Source: an uncultured Acetatifactor sp.
Lineage (GTDB): Bacteria > Bacillota > Clostridia > Lachnospirales > Lachnospiraceae
Direction of reading: 5' to 3'
DNA length: 64,000 nt
NCBI GenBank assembly: GCA_910585805.1
Contig: CAJUFB010000004.1
Span: 1 to 64,000 of the forward strand
Part shown: piece after piece, positions 19,209 through 29,646 of the stretch
Layout of the letters: every line of letters starts with the position of its first letter
Position numbering within the stretch: position 1 is the first letter of the stretch
Notes under the pieces: generated by a model
Told to the model about the DNA's origin: nothing
The model's database searches: none
The model's input: the letters and a program-made list of their open reading frames with translations, nothing else
Program-made: the position numbers and the translations under genes

Positions 19209-19697
19209 TTATCGTCTTCATATTTCCTTTGAGGCTCACCGCCTGTTTTAATCCTGCCCAGATAAGACAAGTGCTCACGGAATTACTGCTTCTGTTCCAT
19301 AATGACATCCAAATCGGTCTGCCTGACCAGTTCTTTTATCAGATTCCGATATACGCAAAAGCCTTCTTCTCATGGGCCTCAAAGAACAAAACATTCTTCC
19401 AGTACGTTTTCGGAAAGTTTCTGAATCAGGGAAAATGATATACTTCGAGCGATGGCAATTCCTTCATTCCATGCCGACGAGATGCCGCCGTTCTCTTTAT
19501 GAAGCCCTCTGATTCAGGGATACTTTTCTGCATATTCATAGACAGCCCACTTAAATACAGCCTCTGTGCTCGCCCATAAATATGCAGCAAGGATATCCTA
19601 CTTCTGAGCAAGGATGCTTTCAATTAGATTCGGCAAAAAATCCGCTGTGTTGTAAACTGCTGTCACAATAGAAAACATATAAGGATATGTGTTCAAT
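19209..19697 (-). pseudogene. Deletion-ridden remnant of a GT2/TagF-like gene
   Basis: This stretch matches pieces of the 15417-18464 gene in order. Bases 19213-19370 correspond to about 17155-17317; the sequence then jumps to the region near 17818-17960 and, after a further gap of about 65 bases, to about 18063-18205. So at least two internal deletions (roughly 500 and 65 bases) and several small indels have removed the frame. It is what is left of a paralogue and marks past recombination in the array. Confidence 0.85.
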
Positions 19698-19746
19698 ATA
19701 TTCATATTGTTTATCCTTCCTATGGACTGAAGTAATTTCAATAGAT

Positions 19747-22700
19747 TTACGACAAAGACTTTATTTTCTCATACACTCTTCGGCAATTCTCCTTGTCATG
19801 AAACTGGAAGAAATCATCCATACGTTTCCCATATGGGTCATGTACTTTGCAGTCATCTTTCATGTACATTATCATTACATCAATCAGCGATTCCATATCA
19901 TATGTCACCTCTCCAAATCCATCCCTTTCATAATCAAAGTAACCCTCTTTATATAAATGATGATTAAAAAACTCTTCCTTATCAAAATGACAGTATACAA
20001 CAGGTTTATGAAGCAAAGCAAAATCCATTACTGATGAAGAATAATCAGTTACAACCAATTTACTCTCAGCGTATACCTTTCTGTACTCAATATCAAAATC
20101 AAAAAATTCAACTCTGGGATTTTTATAAAACAGCGATAACCCATTTCTTTTGATCCCTGGATGAGGCATAAAACATATCTTATATCCCTGTTCCTCTGCT
20201 TTTGATAATAATCTGTCATCATTTATCAGTTTATTATAAAACATAAAGTAGTCGCTCTTTACAAAATCTTGTACCAGTTCATTATCCTTACCATTTGTTG
20301 CAGACAGATATTGTCTCCAGGTCGGCATTATGGTTATATAATTTTTCTCATCATGATATAGTCTGTCATGTCTTGGCAGTCCTGTCAGCCAGACGTTTTC
20401 CCGCTTGTAACAGTAATTACATTCTATAATTGATTGTGCTTCTCTTTCTGTAGTACAAATAAATCCTGTAATATTTTTATTGTACTTGTTAAGCCATTCT
20501 GACATATCATCTTTTATTACCCCATGCTGCAAGAATATAAATCGAGGCCTTGCCAAAAAGTCCCTCACCAGCTCCGCTTCCGCTTTCTTCGCAAACCACG
20601 GATTGATAACAAACTCATCAGCGGCACTTGACACAATATAATCAGCAATCAGATGCAGTACATAATGTTCCCTGGACCAATATGGTACAACACGCCCAAA
20701 TTCCTGCATACGAACAAAATCCGGACTTTCAGAAGAAATAACAAAGTACGGCTCCACATCGGGATCCGGATTTTGTGCACAAAAGCGAAACATAGCCTCT
20801 CCATTATCTCCCGCTGTATTTACCCTATCCGATATTAAATATATTTTTTTATTGCCTTTTTCTGCCAGTCGAAGAGATGCCTGTCTTCTTAATTCCAGAA
20901 TATATTTCAATCTGTCACGGTCTTTAGATTTACTGATTTCCTGTTCAAAATCCTTTTCGAAATCTTTTGTGATAAACATAGGAACAGACATATTATATAC
21001 TACAAACTTAGCCCCCTCTCTTCTAACTGTCCATCCTTCTTTTATATAAAAAGAGTTCCTATAGGATTGTGCAAGAGGCATAAATTTTGTAAACCTCAGT
21101 TCCTTTTTTATCACTTCAATTTCGTTTAGTTTTCCATGAAACTCTATTTCATATTTATCCTGATAATTCTCTAATACAATATCTACTGAAAAAGTAGTCG
21201 CATAAAAAACTATTTCATCAAAAATATATTTATTTACATCCCTCTCTACTATTTCAAATTGTATTGGAGCACTGTTTACATAAAGAAGCAATTTAGCTTC
21301 CGGCATATAATTCATAGAATAACCTTCTATATGCAAAATACCATTTTTTATATCAAGAAAATTTATACTTATATAACAATTACCAAACGAGCTTCTGATG
21401 CGCGTTCCCTGAAACTCAAAATATACATCATTATTCTTATATATAGTTTGAGGTAAACATTTATATTTCTGTTTCAAAAGATAATAGAAATGCTCACTCC
21501 AAATCTTTTTTTGCGATACAATAATATCATCATCTATATACTGCAATAATGAAAATGCCTTTTCCTTATATCTGCAAAATTCTTCTTCCCCTAACAGTCT
21601 TTTACCAAGTTCTCCTTTGTCATTCAGTTCAAATTTCCATTGCAGCTGTCCCATAGCACCATACTGAACAAATTTAGGAATTTCTCCATTTTCATCCATT
21701 GAATCCATAAGTATTTTTTTAAGTACATTTTCAATATAATCTGTATAGGTTCGTGGGTCGTTTGGACTTTGATTTATTGCTGAAGACTCACCGGTACTTC
21801 TTCGCCGATATCCATAATAACAGGAATCAACAACGCCTATTTTTTGATACCCTTTTATAACAAGTTTATATATAAAAGCGATATCTTCTCCATTAACTAA
21901 ACTTGTATCAAATGAATATTTCATCACATCACATGTTTTAAAAAGAGTACAGCATGTCGAGACAAAAACAGCATTTGGTTCTTCCTGTAAGTCAATGACT
22001 CTATTTCTATTTTTAAATTTATAATTCGTCCAATGATCCCCTTTAGACGCATCAAAAAACTTCAATGGAGTTGTAACAATATCTATTTCATCTAAATGCT
22101 TCTCAAAAAACAACAAACACTCTTCCACAAAATTCTCCGACAACCTATCATCCGAATCCGCAAAGTTAATATACTTCCCCCTCGCTACCTCGATTCCGGC
22201 ATTTCTGGCCGATGAAACTCCCCCGTTTTCTTTGTGAATGACTTTAATTCTATCAGAAATTCCGGCATAGTCATCCAAAATATCCCCGGAACCGTCTGTA
22301 GAGCCGTCATCCACCAAAATGAATTCATACAAACTCTGAAAATAATCTCTGCGGTAATCCATGCAGTATTTCTGAAGCTTATCTACTTTTTGTGACAGAA
22401 CACTATGAATCATCTCCGCCAGAAAAGGAGCTGTATTATAAACAGCTGTTACAATGGACAGCATAACAGGGTATACTCGTCCTGTCTTCAATATAAACTG
22501 GCCATTCTCATCCTGAATGACACATGCATCCAACGTCTCACCGGACCGTAATGTAATCCGGCACAGATTATCTTCATCTATCTCTCCATCCCAAAACACT
22601 TGAAATGTATGGCCATTCAATTCGCAAAGCAGCCTGTAACCGTCCGAATTGTCTGAAGCCATGCCCGACAAATCGACTGTCATCTTCCACACTGTCTTAA

Positions 22701-23375
22701 GTCCGGTATTTCCGGCCCTCTCCATGCTGATAGCCACATCCAGACATACTGTTTTCGTTGATACGGACTGCATGGTCAATTTGGCATCTCCGCTCAAAAG
22801 AGGCGCCTCAAGATAGGCCGTCAGTCGGTTGTCTTCCCAATGATAACCGCATAATTTCATCCTGTAGAATTCATCGTCAAATTTCTTCTCATCCCGGAAC
22901 ATCACGGACAATATGCCGCCTTCCGTCCAGTATGCCACGAAAGCAGCCTTGTTCATGGAAACCAGCTTGCAGATACTCCTGTCCGCTAATTCCAACGCTT
23001 CCTTCTTTACAGCCATATTTCTCAAATACCCGCAAAAATATTCCCCTTTCTGGCAAAAAGCAATTCCGACTCTCATGGAGTCCATCTGCAGGAACTGCAT
23101 CTGAAATAACAATGTGTTATTCAACTCTAAAAAAATGCTGCCGCCTTTTGGTGCGATTTTTCTGACCATGTAGGGCTTTGCGTTTGCATAATCCCAAAAA
23201 AACAGCAATATCTCTTCCTGAGCAGTACCCCCCCTAAAGGCCTGTGCATCCTGATCTCCAGACCGGAATTCCACCCCCATACACCAACGTCCATTACCCC
23301 CTGCGGACAGATTTTTCCTTCTGTTAACGCTTTTTTTAAGTCAAAATTATCCTCTGTGACTGCATACATCTCCAT
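19747..23375 (-). CDS. GT2 / TagF-like polymer synthase, frame broken near residue 45
   Basis: The protein is homologous over its length to the 25584 gene: a ~300-residue N-terminal module of unknown function, GT2 domain (MLSIVTAVYNTAPFLAEM, VDDGSTDGSGD, NFADSDDRLS), middle region, and TagF-like domain (LQHGVIKDDMSEW, GLPRHDRLYH, MPTWRQYL, MPHPG, LVVTDYSSSVMDF). The natural start at 23375 (MEMYAVTEDNFDL) reads to IRMHRPLGG and is then out of frame; the rest, about 1165 residues, is open in the next frame from 23280, whose Met has no ribosome site. Relative to the paralogue one base is missing, and a G7 run lies at the break. One extra G would give a continuous protein of paralogue length. AT-rich. 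Confidence 0.75.
23228..23234 (-). repeat. Homopolymer G7 tract at the frame break of the polymer synthase
   Basis: Coding strand TTTA then G7 and TACTG. Eight Gs instead of seven would join MEMYAVTED... to ...TAQEEILLFFWDY in one frame, with the same spacing as in the 25584 paralogue. Confidence 0.85.
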
Positions 23376-23405
23376 CGTTTTTCTCCTGTAATCTATGATT
23401 GATAT

Positions 23406-23510
23406 TAGGAATTGTCAGAAAATACCTGCTGCAATTGCTTCAGGCTAAAGCCCGGAAATACAATAAAAATTGCCATAAACTTGCATCAGTCATTTGTAGA
23501 CACTTCCTTA
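23406..23510. repeat. Family A foldback element, copy 2
   Basis: It has terminal GGAATTGTCAG and GACACTTCCTTA, with the stem AAATACCTGCTGCAA/TTGCATCAGTCATTT. The right flank ATTCCGGCCCCGG also occurs, without the element, at 15317, where GATTGATATAATTCCGG looks like an unoccupied version of this site. Confidence 0.8.
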
Positions 23511-23533
23511 TTCCGGCCCCGGCAAAAGCATTT

Positions 23534-24583
23534 TTACTGCACCAACTTGGCCAGCGCTTCTGCCACTCGATACATTCCAATATCATTTATGTGGCTGCCA
23601 TCTACTGCTATAAGACTATACTCATCTTTCTGAAATAACCCCATTACATCCAACAGTCTGACTTTTTCTCCTCTGTCCACAGCTCTGTAATAGGTTTCTT
23701 TCACAATTTCATCATAATCAAAATATTCTTTCCAATCATTGAAATTTGAACTTGTCATTAATATAATTAACTTATCAGGATGTGCCTTTCTAATCTGCAT
23801 ATAAAATTTTTCGTGTGTATTTTTAAAGACATCTACATTTGCAGCATTCCTTGTATAATCTATAACAACGGCGGAACAATTGAGTTTCCCAATCAACTTC
23901 CCCATACTCTCCAATCCTCTGCAGCAGGAGGAACATGACAAATTAATGATTTCATGTTTTGTTATTCTTTGAAAAATATTGGGAAATGCATTTCCGCTTC
24001 GGCTTGCGGCTGCACCTTCAGTAACAGAATGTCCATAAAAAATAATCGGAAGATATTCTTCATCATCTATTCCTTTAAATGCAGCATTTGCATCTATTCC
24101 CAGAAGCAGCTTTTCAATGCAATTGTATGTCGGCATATAAATGCATACCTCACCGGCTCTGCATGCTATCTGTTCTGCAAAAATATTTTTCCCTTCATTT
24201 GGAGCTACAACTGTTTTATGGACATATTTCCCTTTGTGTATTTCATAAATATCAAAACCAGCGCTATTCCACAGATTCATCTTTCTATAGCCCCATTTCC
24301 GTTTTAAGTGAGCTTTTATTACTATTCGTTTGGAATCTGTAAAAAACATAAGTCTACACCCGCTTGTATTTCTATACAGATTTTTCATCTCAGCATCCGC
24401 TGTTTTTCCGTAATTTATTATCTCCTGACGTGCTTCGTAAGGAAATTTTATAAAGTCAACTTGATCGGATGCTGTCCGGAGGCTTCCTCTTACCAAATCC
24501 GGTCTGTCCAATATGTCAACCCATCTGATATTTGCCTCTGCAATTTTTTTCAAAGGGTCTTCAATACTGTTTAAATATTCCAT
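23534..24583 (-). CDS. Two-domain SGNH/GDSL-type hydrolase
   Basis: A 349-residue protein without signal peptide. The N-terminal ~180 residues resemble the beta-rich accessory domain found before SGNH domains (RLMFFTDSKRIVIKAHL). The hydrolase domain starts with FYGHSVTEGAAAS, a block I in which Ser is the nucleophile, and ends with DGSHINDIGMYRVAEAL, the block V Asp-x-x-His pair; ILMTSSN stands where the block III Asn is expected. Likely role: removing or moving acyl groups on the surface polymer. The start has GAGG 8 bases upstream and overlaps the stop of the related upstream gene by 13 bases. A paralogue (24571) lies next to it. Confidence 0.75.
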   Translation of the reverse strand: MEYLNSIEDPLKKIAEANIRWVDILDRPDLVRGSLRTASDQVDFIKFPYEARQEIINYGKTADAEMKNLYRNTSGCRLMFFTDSKRIVIKAHLKRKWGYRKMNLWNSAGFDIYEIHKGKYVHKTVVAPNEGKNIFAEQIACRAGEVCIYMPTYNCIEKLLLGIDANAAFKGIDDEEYLPIIFYGHSVTEGAAASRSGNAFPNIFQRITKHEIINLSCSSCCRGLESMGKLIGKLNCSAVVIDYTRNAANVDVFKNTHEKFYMQIRKAHPDKLIILMTSSNFNDWKEYFDYDEIVKETYYRAVDRGEKVRLLDVMGLFQKDEYSLIAVDGSHINDIGMYRVAEALAKLVQ

Positions 24584-25504
24584 AAATACCTCGCTATCTC
24601 TTTGCTGATGGAGCGATAGAGCATAACATTTCCTGCATCATTCATAAATTTATTCGAATAAGTACACATATCCTTATACTGTTCCGTAAATATAAAATCT
24701 AAATTCAGATATGCGCAATTTTCATGTGATTCCGTCCATTCTTTTACAATATTTTTTACTATACATTTCTTTTCACTATCCGCGTCCGCTGTAGAATGCC
24801 AGATCATTATATGGCCGCACGGACTGACTTGTTCCAATACCTTTTTCAGATAATCATTCACTATTTCTTTTCTTTGCCCCATACTGTCCGCCTCTATAAT
24901 AACCGCATCATAAACCGATATATCTGCGATATTTTTTAAACTGCCATGTATGAGATTCAGGTAATCATTCTGATTATAGGATATTCTATCTGCTGTCACG
25001 TTATCATGCCTGCGAATAACATTACTAAACATCATAGCCGCAGAAGTTACCCCCATACCATAAGTCTCTACCCCCCCCAAGAAACAGAATCTTCTTACAA
25101 TTACCGCACGGTACTTTCGCCTGAAAATAGTTCTCTGCATCTGCTTCTATTGACAGCTGAATCAAATGTGCAAGAATAGGACCATATATCAAAACTTCAT
25201 ATTTTTCAGTTTTACGAATCATGTGAGACATATTGACAGACACATGATAATCCCGGGATAATAAATCTACCGGCATCCATGGTTCACTACAATTATTTTT
25301 TGTGTCTTCTTTACACTTTCGATAAAGAACCGCCAATCCCTCTCTGGCTGTAATTCCAACATGAGGAAAATTTCCTGCTTTTACCTCATCCACCGCATAG
25401 TTAATAACAAATCTCTGTGCATCTGTAAAAAAAGAAATACATACATTATCGCCATATGCTTCAATATTTTCCTCGGCTTTATACAAAGTATATTCTTTTA
25501 CCAT
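24571..25504 (-). CDS. SGNH-like hydrolase paralogue split by a G8 tract
   Basis: Two overlapping frames make one gene: the first part from 25504 (MVKEYTLYK, with AGAGGAG upstream) reads to KKILFLGGG and then runs wrong, while the second continues as GGVETYGMGVTSAAMMFSNV to YLWNI. The switch falls exactly in a run of eight Gs; seven Gs would give one 310-residue protein. Its N-terminal half shares the accessory-domain pattern of the 23534 gene (SFFTDAQRFVINYAV against MFFTDSKRIVIKAHL). The catalytic blocks look eroded: the nucleophile segment is GGVETYG rather than GxSxTxG, and the C-terminal segment NKFMNDAGNVMLYR lacks the Asp-x-x-His pair. So even in frame it may be a non-catalytic partner. 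Confidence 0.65.
25071..25078 (-). repeat. Homopolymer G8 tract breaking the SGNH-like gene
   Basis: Coding strand CTT then G8 and TAGAG. Seven Gs restore the frame. It is the longest of the three poly-G runs in the locus. Confidence 0.9.
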
Positions 25505-25583
25505 GCAACTCCTCTTTTCCTGACATATACTTGTGATGATCAGATATTCATGTTCTGATGCAAACTGCAAACAGTCATTATCT

Positions 25584-28500
25584 CTATAAGTCTTTTATTT
25601 TTCTATAGACTCTTTCACAGTTGCCGTGATCGTGAAACGCAAAAAACTGACTCATCCTGCTCTTATAAGGTTCTCGTACACGGCAATCATTTTTCATATA
25701 AGAAATCATCACATCAACAAGAGAATCCATATCATAAGTCACTTCACCAAATCCGTCCTTCACATAGTCAAAGTATCCGTGTTTTAATGTATGATTTTCG
25801 AAAAAATCTTTTTCGTCAAACTGACAGTAAACCACCGGTTTCCCTAATAAAGCAAAATCCATACACGCAGACGAATAATCTGTCACGACAAGATTGCTTT
25901 CAGCGTATATTTCGTTGTAAGGCTTTTCCGATGCAAAAAATTTGACCCGCTCATCCTTGTCAAAGAAGCTTAATACCTGCTGTACTGAAGGATGCGGCAT
26001 AAAGCAAATAGTATATCCATAATTTTCTGCGGTAGCAAGAAGTCTGCTACAGTTTATAAGCTCATTGAAAAACTTATAGTACTCACTATGAACAAATCCT
26101 TTCGCCGGCTTGTTTCCGTTTTTCCCATCCGTCAGCCATTTTCTCCAGGTAGGCATAATCGTTACATACTTTTTTTCATCATGGTACAATCTATCATGAC
26201 GCGGAAGTCCTGTAAGCCAGACGTTTTCTTCTTTATAATAGTAATCATAATCGAGAATGGACTGTGCTTCTCTATGAGCAGCGCACACAAATCCTCTGAT
26301 ATTTTTACTGTACCTGTTAAGCCATTCCGAAAGGTCATTTTTTATGATACCATGCTGCAAAAAGATGAATTGAGGTTTTGATAAAAAATCCCTGATTACT
26401 TCAGATTTTGCCACGCTTTGATGCCATGGGTTTATGACCTCTTCATCACCTGCACTTGATACAATATAATCAGCAATCATCTGAAGCAGCATATGCTGTT
26501 TCGAACCATGGGCTACCACATTTCCATATTCTTTCATTCTATTGAAATCACTGCACTCCTGCTTTATAACATAGTAAGCTTCCACATTTTGATCCTTTAT
26601 AGTATCCAGGTACCTGAATAAAGCCTCTCCATTATCCTTAGCAGCGTTTACTCTGTCAGATAACAGCCATATTTTCTTTTTTATGTCTTTTGCTGCCAAA
26701 TAAACCAATGCCTGTCTTCGTAATTTTAGGACATCACTGACAATATTTCTATTGGGAAAACTATTTATTTCATCCTCAAATTCCTGTTCAAAATCAATAT
26801 TGGCGGCCGTTGCTGTAATTGTATTATATATTACTATGAACCGTTCTTCTTTTCTGACCGCCCAACCATCCTGCATATAGAAAGATTTCTTATAGGATAT
26901 TGCAAGAGGCATTGTTTTCGCATATCTAATGTCACATTTGTTTACTTCCCTCCCTTCGATTTTCCCTCGAAACTCAACTTGGTATTTCTCTATTTTTCTT
27001 TCCAGTAAAATATCAGCAGAAAATGTAGTTGCGTGAAATACAACCTCATCAAAGATATACTTATTAATATCACGCCTAGCTGTCTGATATTCCAACGCTT
27101 CTCCGTTTATGTATATCAGTAGTTCTGCATCTGGCATAAAATTCATAGAATAACCTTCCAGATGAAAAACATTGTCTTTTATTTTCAGAAACTCTACTTT
27201 TACATAGCATTTTCCAAACGAAGCCGCAATTCTGGTTCCATTAAAATCAAACCAAACATCCTCTTTTTCCTTAATAAGCCGAGGCTTCTGATTGTGCTTT
27301 TTGGCAAGCAAAAAATAGAAATGTTCCGCCCAGATTTTTCTTTGGGCTACAATGACATCATCATCTATATATTTGAGTATCGAAAATGCCAATTCCTTAT
27401 ATTCCCGAAATTTTTCTTCACCTAATGCCTTCTTCGCAGCCTCCCCTTTATCATCTGCTGCAAACCGCCATTGTAACTGCCCCATTACAGAATACTGTAC
27501 CCATTTGGGAATATATCCATATACTTCTTCCGCTTCAGAAAGAATTTTAATAAACACATTACTCAATACAACATTATACGAATTCTCCTCGTACTTATTT
27601 TTATCCATAGCCGAACTTTCTCCAGAAGTTCTTTTTCTATAATAATAACAAGCTTTACCCACAAGTCCAACCATCATATATTCCTGGTTTTTGCTTTTAG
27701 AATTCATAATTACTTCATTAACAAATAACATATCCTCACCTATTGTTATTGAAGTATCAAATTTTCTATCCCTTATATCTTCGTATCTGAAAAAACTGGA
27801 ACTGACATTATGAAATGCAATATTGGGTTCCACTAAAGGATTCACAATACGGTTATCTTTGGTAAACTGATAATTAGACCAATGTGCAGAATTCACTGCC
27901 CCAAAAAAAGTCATTGGAAGCTTTACCACAGATATATCACCTTGGTGAACTTCAAAGAATAAAAGCGCCTCTTCGATATAATTTTCCGACAATTTATCGT
28001 CAGCATCCGGAAATGTAATATACTTCCCCCTCGCCACTTCAATTCCGGCATTCCTGGCTGATGAAACTCCTCCGTTCTCCTTATGGATCACCCTGATCTT
28101 ATCCGAAATTCTTGCATAATTATCCAAAATATCCCCAGAACCGTCCGTAGAGCCGTCATCTACCAAAATGAATTCCAAAATATTCTGAAAATAATCATGA
28201 CGATAATCATTACAATAATCCTGTAATTTACTCATTCTCTGTGATAATACACTGTAAATCATCTCTGCCAAAAAAGGGGCTGTATTATAGACAGCTGTCA
28301 CTATAGACAACATGACAGGATAAACTTTTCCGGTTTTCAATATAAACTGGTCGTTTATTCCTCGAATAACGCAGACATCCATCTCCTCACCAGATTGTAA
28401 TGCTACCCTGCACAAATTATCTTTATCTACATCGCAATCCCAGACCACTCGAAAGGAATGGCCGTTCAATTCGCAGAGCAGTCTGTAACCGTCCGAATCG

Positions 28501-29225
28501 TCCGAATCCATGCCGGAAAAATCAACTGTCATCTTCCACACTGTCTTAAGTCCAGTATTTCCAGCCCTCTCCATACTAATAGCCACATCCCGGCACACTG
28601 TTTTCGTTGATACAGACTGCATGGTCAATTTGGCATCTCCGCTCATAAGAGGCGCCTCAAGATATGCTGTCAGTCGGGTGTCTTCCCACTGATAACCGCA
28701 TAATTTCATCCTGTAGAATTCATCGTCAAATTTTTTCTCATCCCGGAACATTACGGACAATATGCCGCCTTCTGTCCAATATGCCACAAAAGCCGCCCTG
28801 TTCATGGAAACCAGCTTGCAGATGCTCCTGTCCGCCAAATCCAGTTCTTCCTTTTTTGCAGTCATATTTCTTACATACCCGCAAAAATAATTTTCCTTTT
28901 GGCGAAATGCAATTCCGACTCTCATGGAATCCAATTGCAGAAGCTGCATTTGAAATAACAATGTGTTGTCCGGTTCTAAAAAAACGCTGTCCCCCTTTGG
29001 CTCAACCTTTCTGACCATATAAGGCCTTGCATTTGCATAATCCCAAAAAAACAACAGCATTTCTTCCGGGACGGAAGCATCTTCAAAAGCCTGATTCATC
29101 CTGATCTCCAAACCGGAACTGAGCCCCCATACATCAGCATCCATTCCCCCCTGCGGACAGATTTTTCCCTCCGTTACCGCTTTCTTTAAGTCAAAATTAT
29201 CCTCTGTGACTGCATACATCTCCAT
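25584..29225 (-). CDS. GT2 / TagF-like polymer synthase with N-terminal ~300-residue module
   Basis: A 1213-residue cytoplasmic protein with an intact frame. Residues 1-300 form a module of unknown function, shared almost residue for residue with the broken gene at 19747-23375. The GT2 domain begins near 305 (MLSIVTAVYNTAPF), with VDDGSTDGSGD and FPDADDKLSEN. The C-terminal part is TagF-like: LLSDRVNAAKDNGEAL, FLQHGIIKNDLSEW, GLPRHDRLYH, MPTWRKWL, MPHPS and LVVTDYSSACMDF. It likely attaches sugars and glycerol-phosphate-type units to the same polymer as its paralogues. The gene is AT-rich. Its first ~950 bases are close to those of the 19747 gene in DNA as well, while the GT2 parts differ. 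Confidence 0.85.
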   Translation of the reverse strand: MEMYAVTEDNFDLKKAVTEGKICPQGGMDADVWGLSSGLEIRMNQAFEDASVPEEMLLFFWDYANARPYMVRKVEPKGDSVFLEPDNTLLFQMQLLQLDSMRVGIAFRQKENYFCGYVRNMTAKKEELDLADRSICKLVSMNRAAFVAYWTEGGILSVMFRDEKKFDDEFYRMKLCGYQWEDTRLTAYLEAPLMSGDAKLTMQSVSTKTVCRDVAISMERAGNTGLKTVWKMTVDFSGMDSDDSDGYRLLCELNGHSFRVVWDCDVDKDNLCRVALQSGEEMDVCVIRGINDQFILKTGKVYPVMLSIVTAVYNTAPFLAEMIYSVLSQRMSKLQDYCNDYRHDYFQNILEFILVDDGSTDGSGDILDNYARISDKIRVIHKENGGVSSARNAGIEVARGKYITFPDADDKLSENYIEEALLFFEVHQGDISVVKLPMTFFGAVNSAHWSNYQFTKDNRIVNPLVEPNIAFHNVSSSFFRYEDIRDRKFDTSITIGEDMLFVNEVIMNSKSKNQEYMMVGLVGKACYYYRKRTSGESSAMDKNKYEENSYNVVLSNVFIKILSEAEEVYGYIPKWVQYSVMGQLQWRFAADDKGEAAKKALGEEKFREYKELAFSILKYIDDDVIVAQRKIWAEHFYFLLAKKHNQKPRLIKEKEDVWFDFNGTRIAASFGKCYVKVEFLKIKDNVFHLEGYSMNFMPDAELLIYINGEALEYQTARRDINKYIFDEVVFHATTFSADILLERKIEKYQVEFRGKIEGREVNKCDIRYAKTMPLAISYKKSFYMQDGWAVRKEERFIVIYNTITATAANIDFEQEFEDEINSFPNRNIVSDVLKLRRQALVYLAAKDIKKKIWLLSDRVNAAKDNGEALFRYLDTIKDQNVEAYYVIKQECSDFNRMKEYGNVVAHGSKQHMLLQMIADYIVSSAGDEEVINPWHQSVAKSEVIRDFLSKPQFIFLQHGIIKNDLSEWLNRYSKNIRGFVCAAHREAQSILDYDYYYKEENVWLTGLPRHDRLYHDEKKYVTIMPTWRKWLTDGKNGNKPAKGFVHSEYYKFFNELINCSRLLATAENYGYTICFMPHPSVQQVLSFFDKDERVKFFASEKPYNEIYAESNLVVTDYSSACMDFALLGKPVVYCQFDEKDFFENHTLKHGYFDYVKDGFGEVTYDMDSLVDVMISYMKNDCRVREPYKSRMSQFFAFHDHGNCERVYRKIKDL

Positions 29226-29274
29226 TATTTTTCTCCCCGTAATCTATTCATTTTATGATTCCGATCCGACAATA

Positions 29275-29508
29275 TCATTTTCCAATACTGCTTTTCATTC
29301 CCTTTAATTTTCTGGGCACTGCCGTAAGGGTATACCCCAATCTGTATGAGAAAGATTTTCTTGTTTCATCAAGGCAGTACCTTACATAATCCCGTTCTCC
29401 TTTTACTTCCTCAAGCTGCATCTGTAATTTACGGTTTTCGGCTTCCATGGTACATATTTTTCTTTTCAGATCTCTGATAATTAAGTCCTTACCGCCTAAA
29501 TTCTCCAT
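29275..29508 (-). CDS. Small coiled-coil protein, stand-alone N-terminal module of a glycosyltransferase
   Basis: 77 residues: a charged coiled coil (IIRDLKRKICTMEAENRKLQ) followed by SFSYRLGYTLTAVPRKLKG. This is the same arrangement as residues 1-70 of the 15417 synthase, but no GT2 domain follows. The Met of MENLGGKD has GGGAG about 8 bases upstream. It could be a truncated gene, or a small partner that positions a synthase at the membrane through its basic C-terminus. The sequence just upstream (ACATGTGTATGAG) also occurs at the 3' end of the 15417 gene, which argues for a shuffled fragment. Confidence 0.5.
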   Translation of the reverse strand: MENLGGKDLIIRDLKRKICTMEAENRKLQMQLEEVKGERDYVRYCLDETRKSFSYRLGYTLTAVPRKLKGMKSSIGK

Positions 29509-29646
29509 ACCTGTCTCCCTCATACACATGTCTTATGGTCTTTATCATTCACCCTGCAGCGCACACTGCCCTGGCGTTGAATCACTTCCAGAGGCCCGGT
29601 GCTTCCTGCTCTTCAAACTGGTATCAGACTCCCATACAACCGTCTT

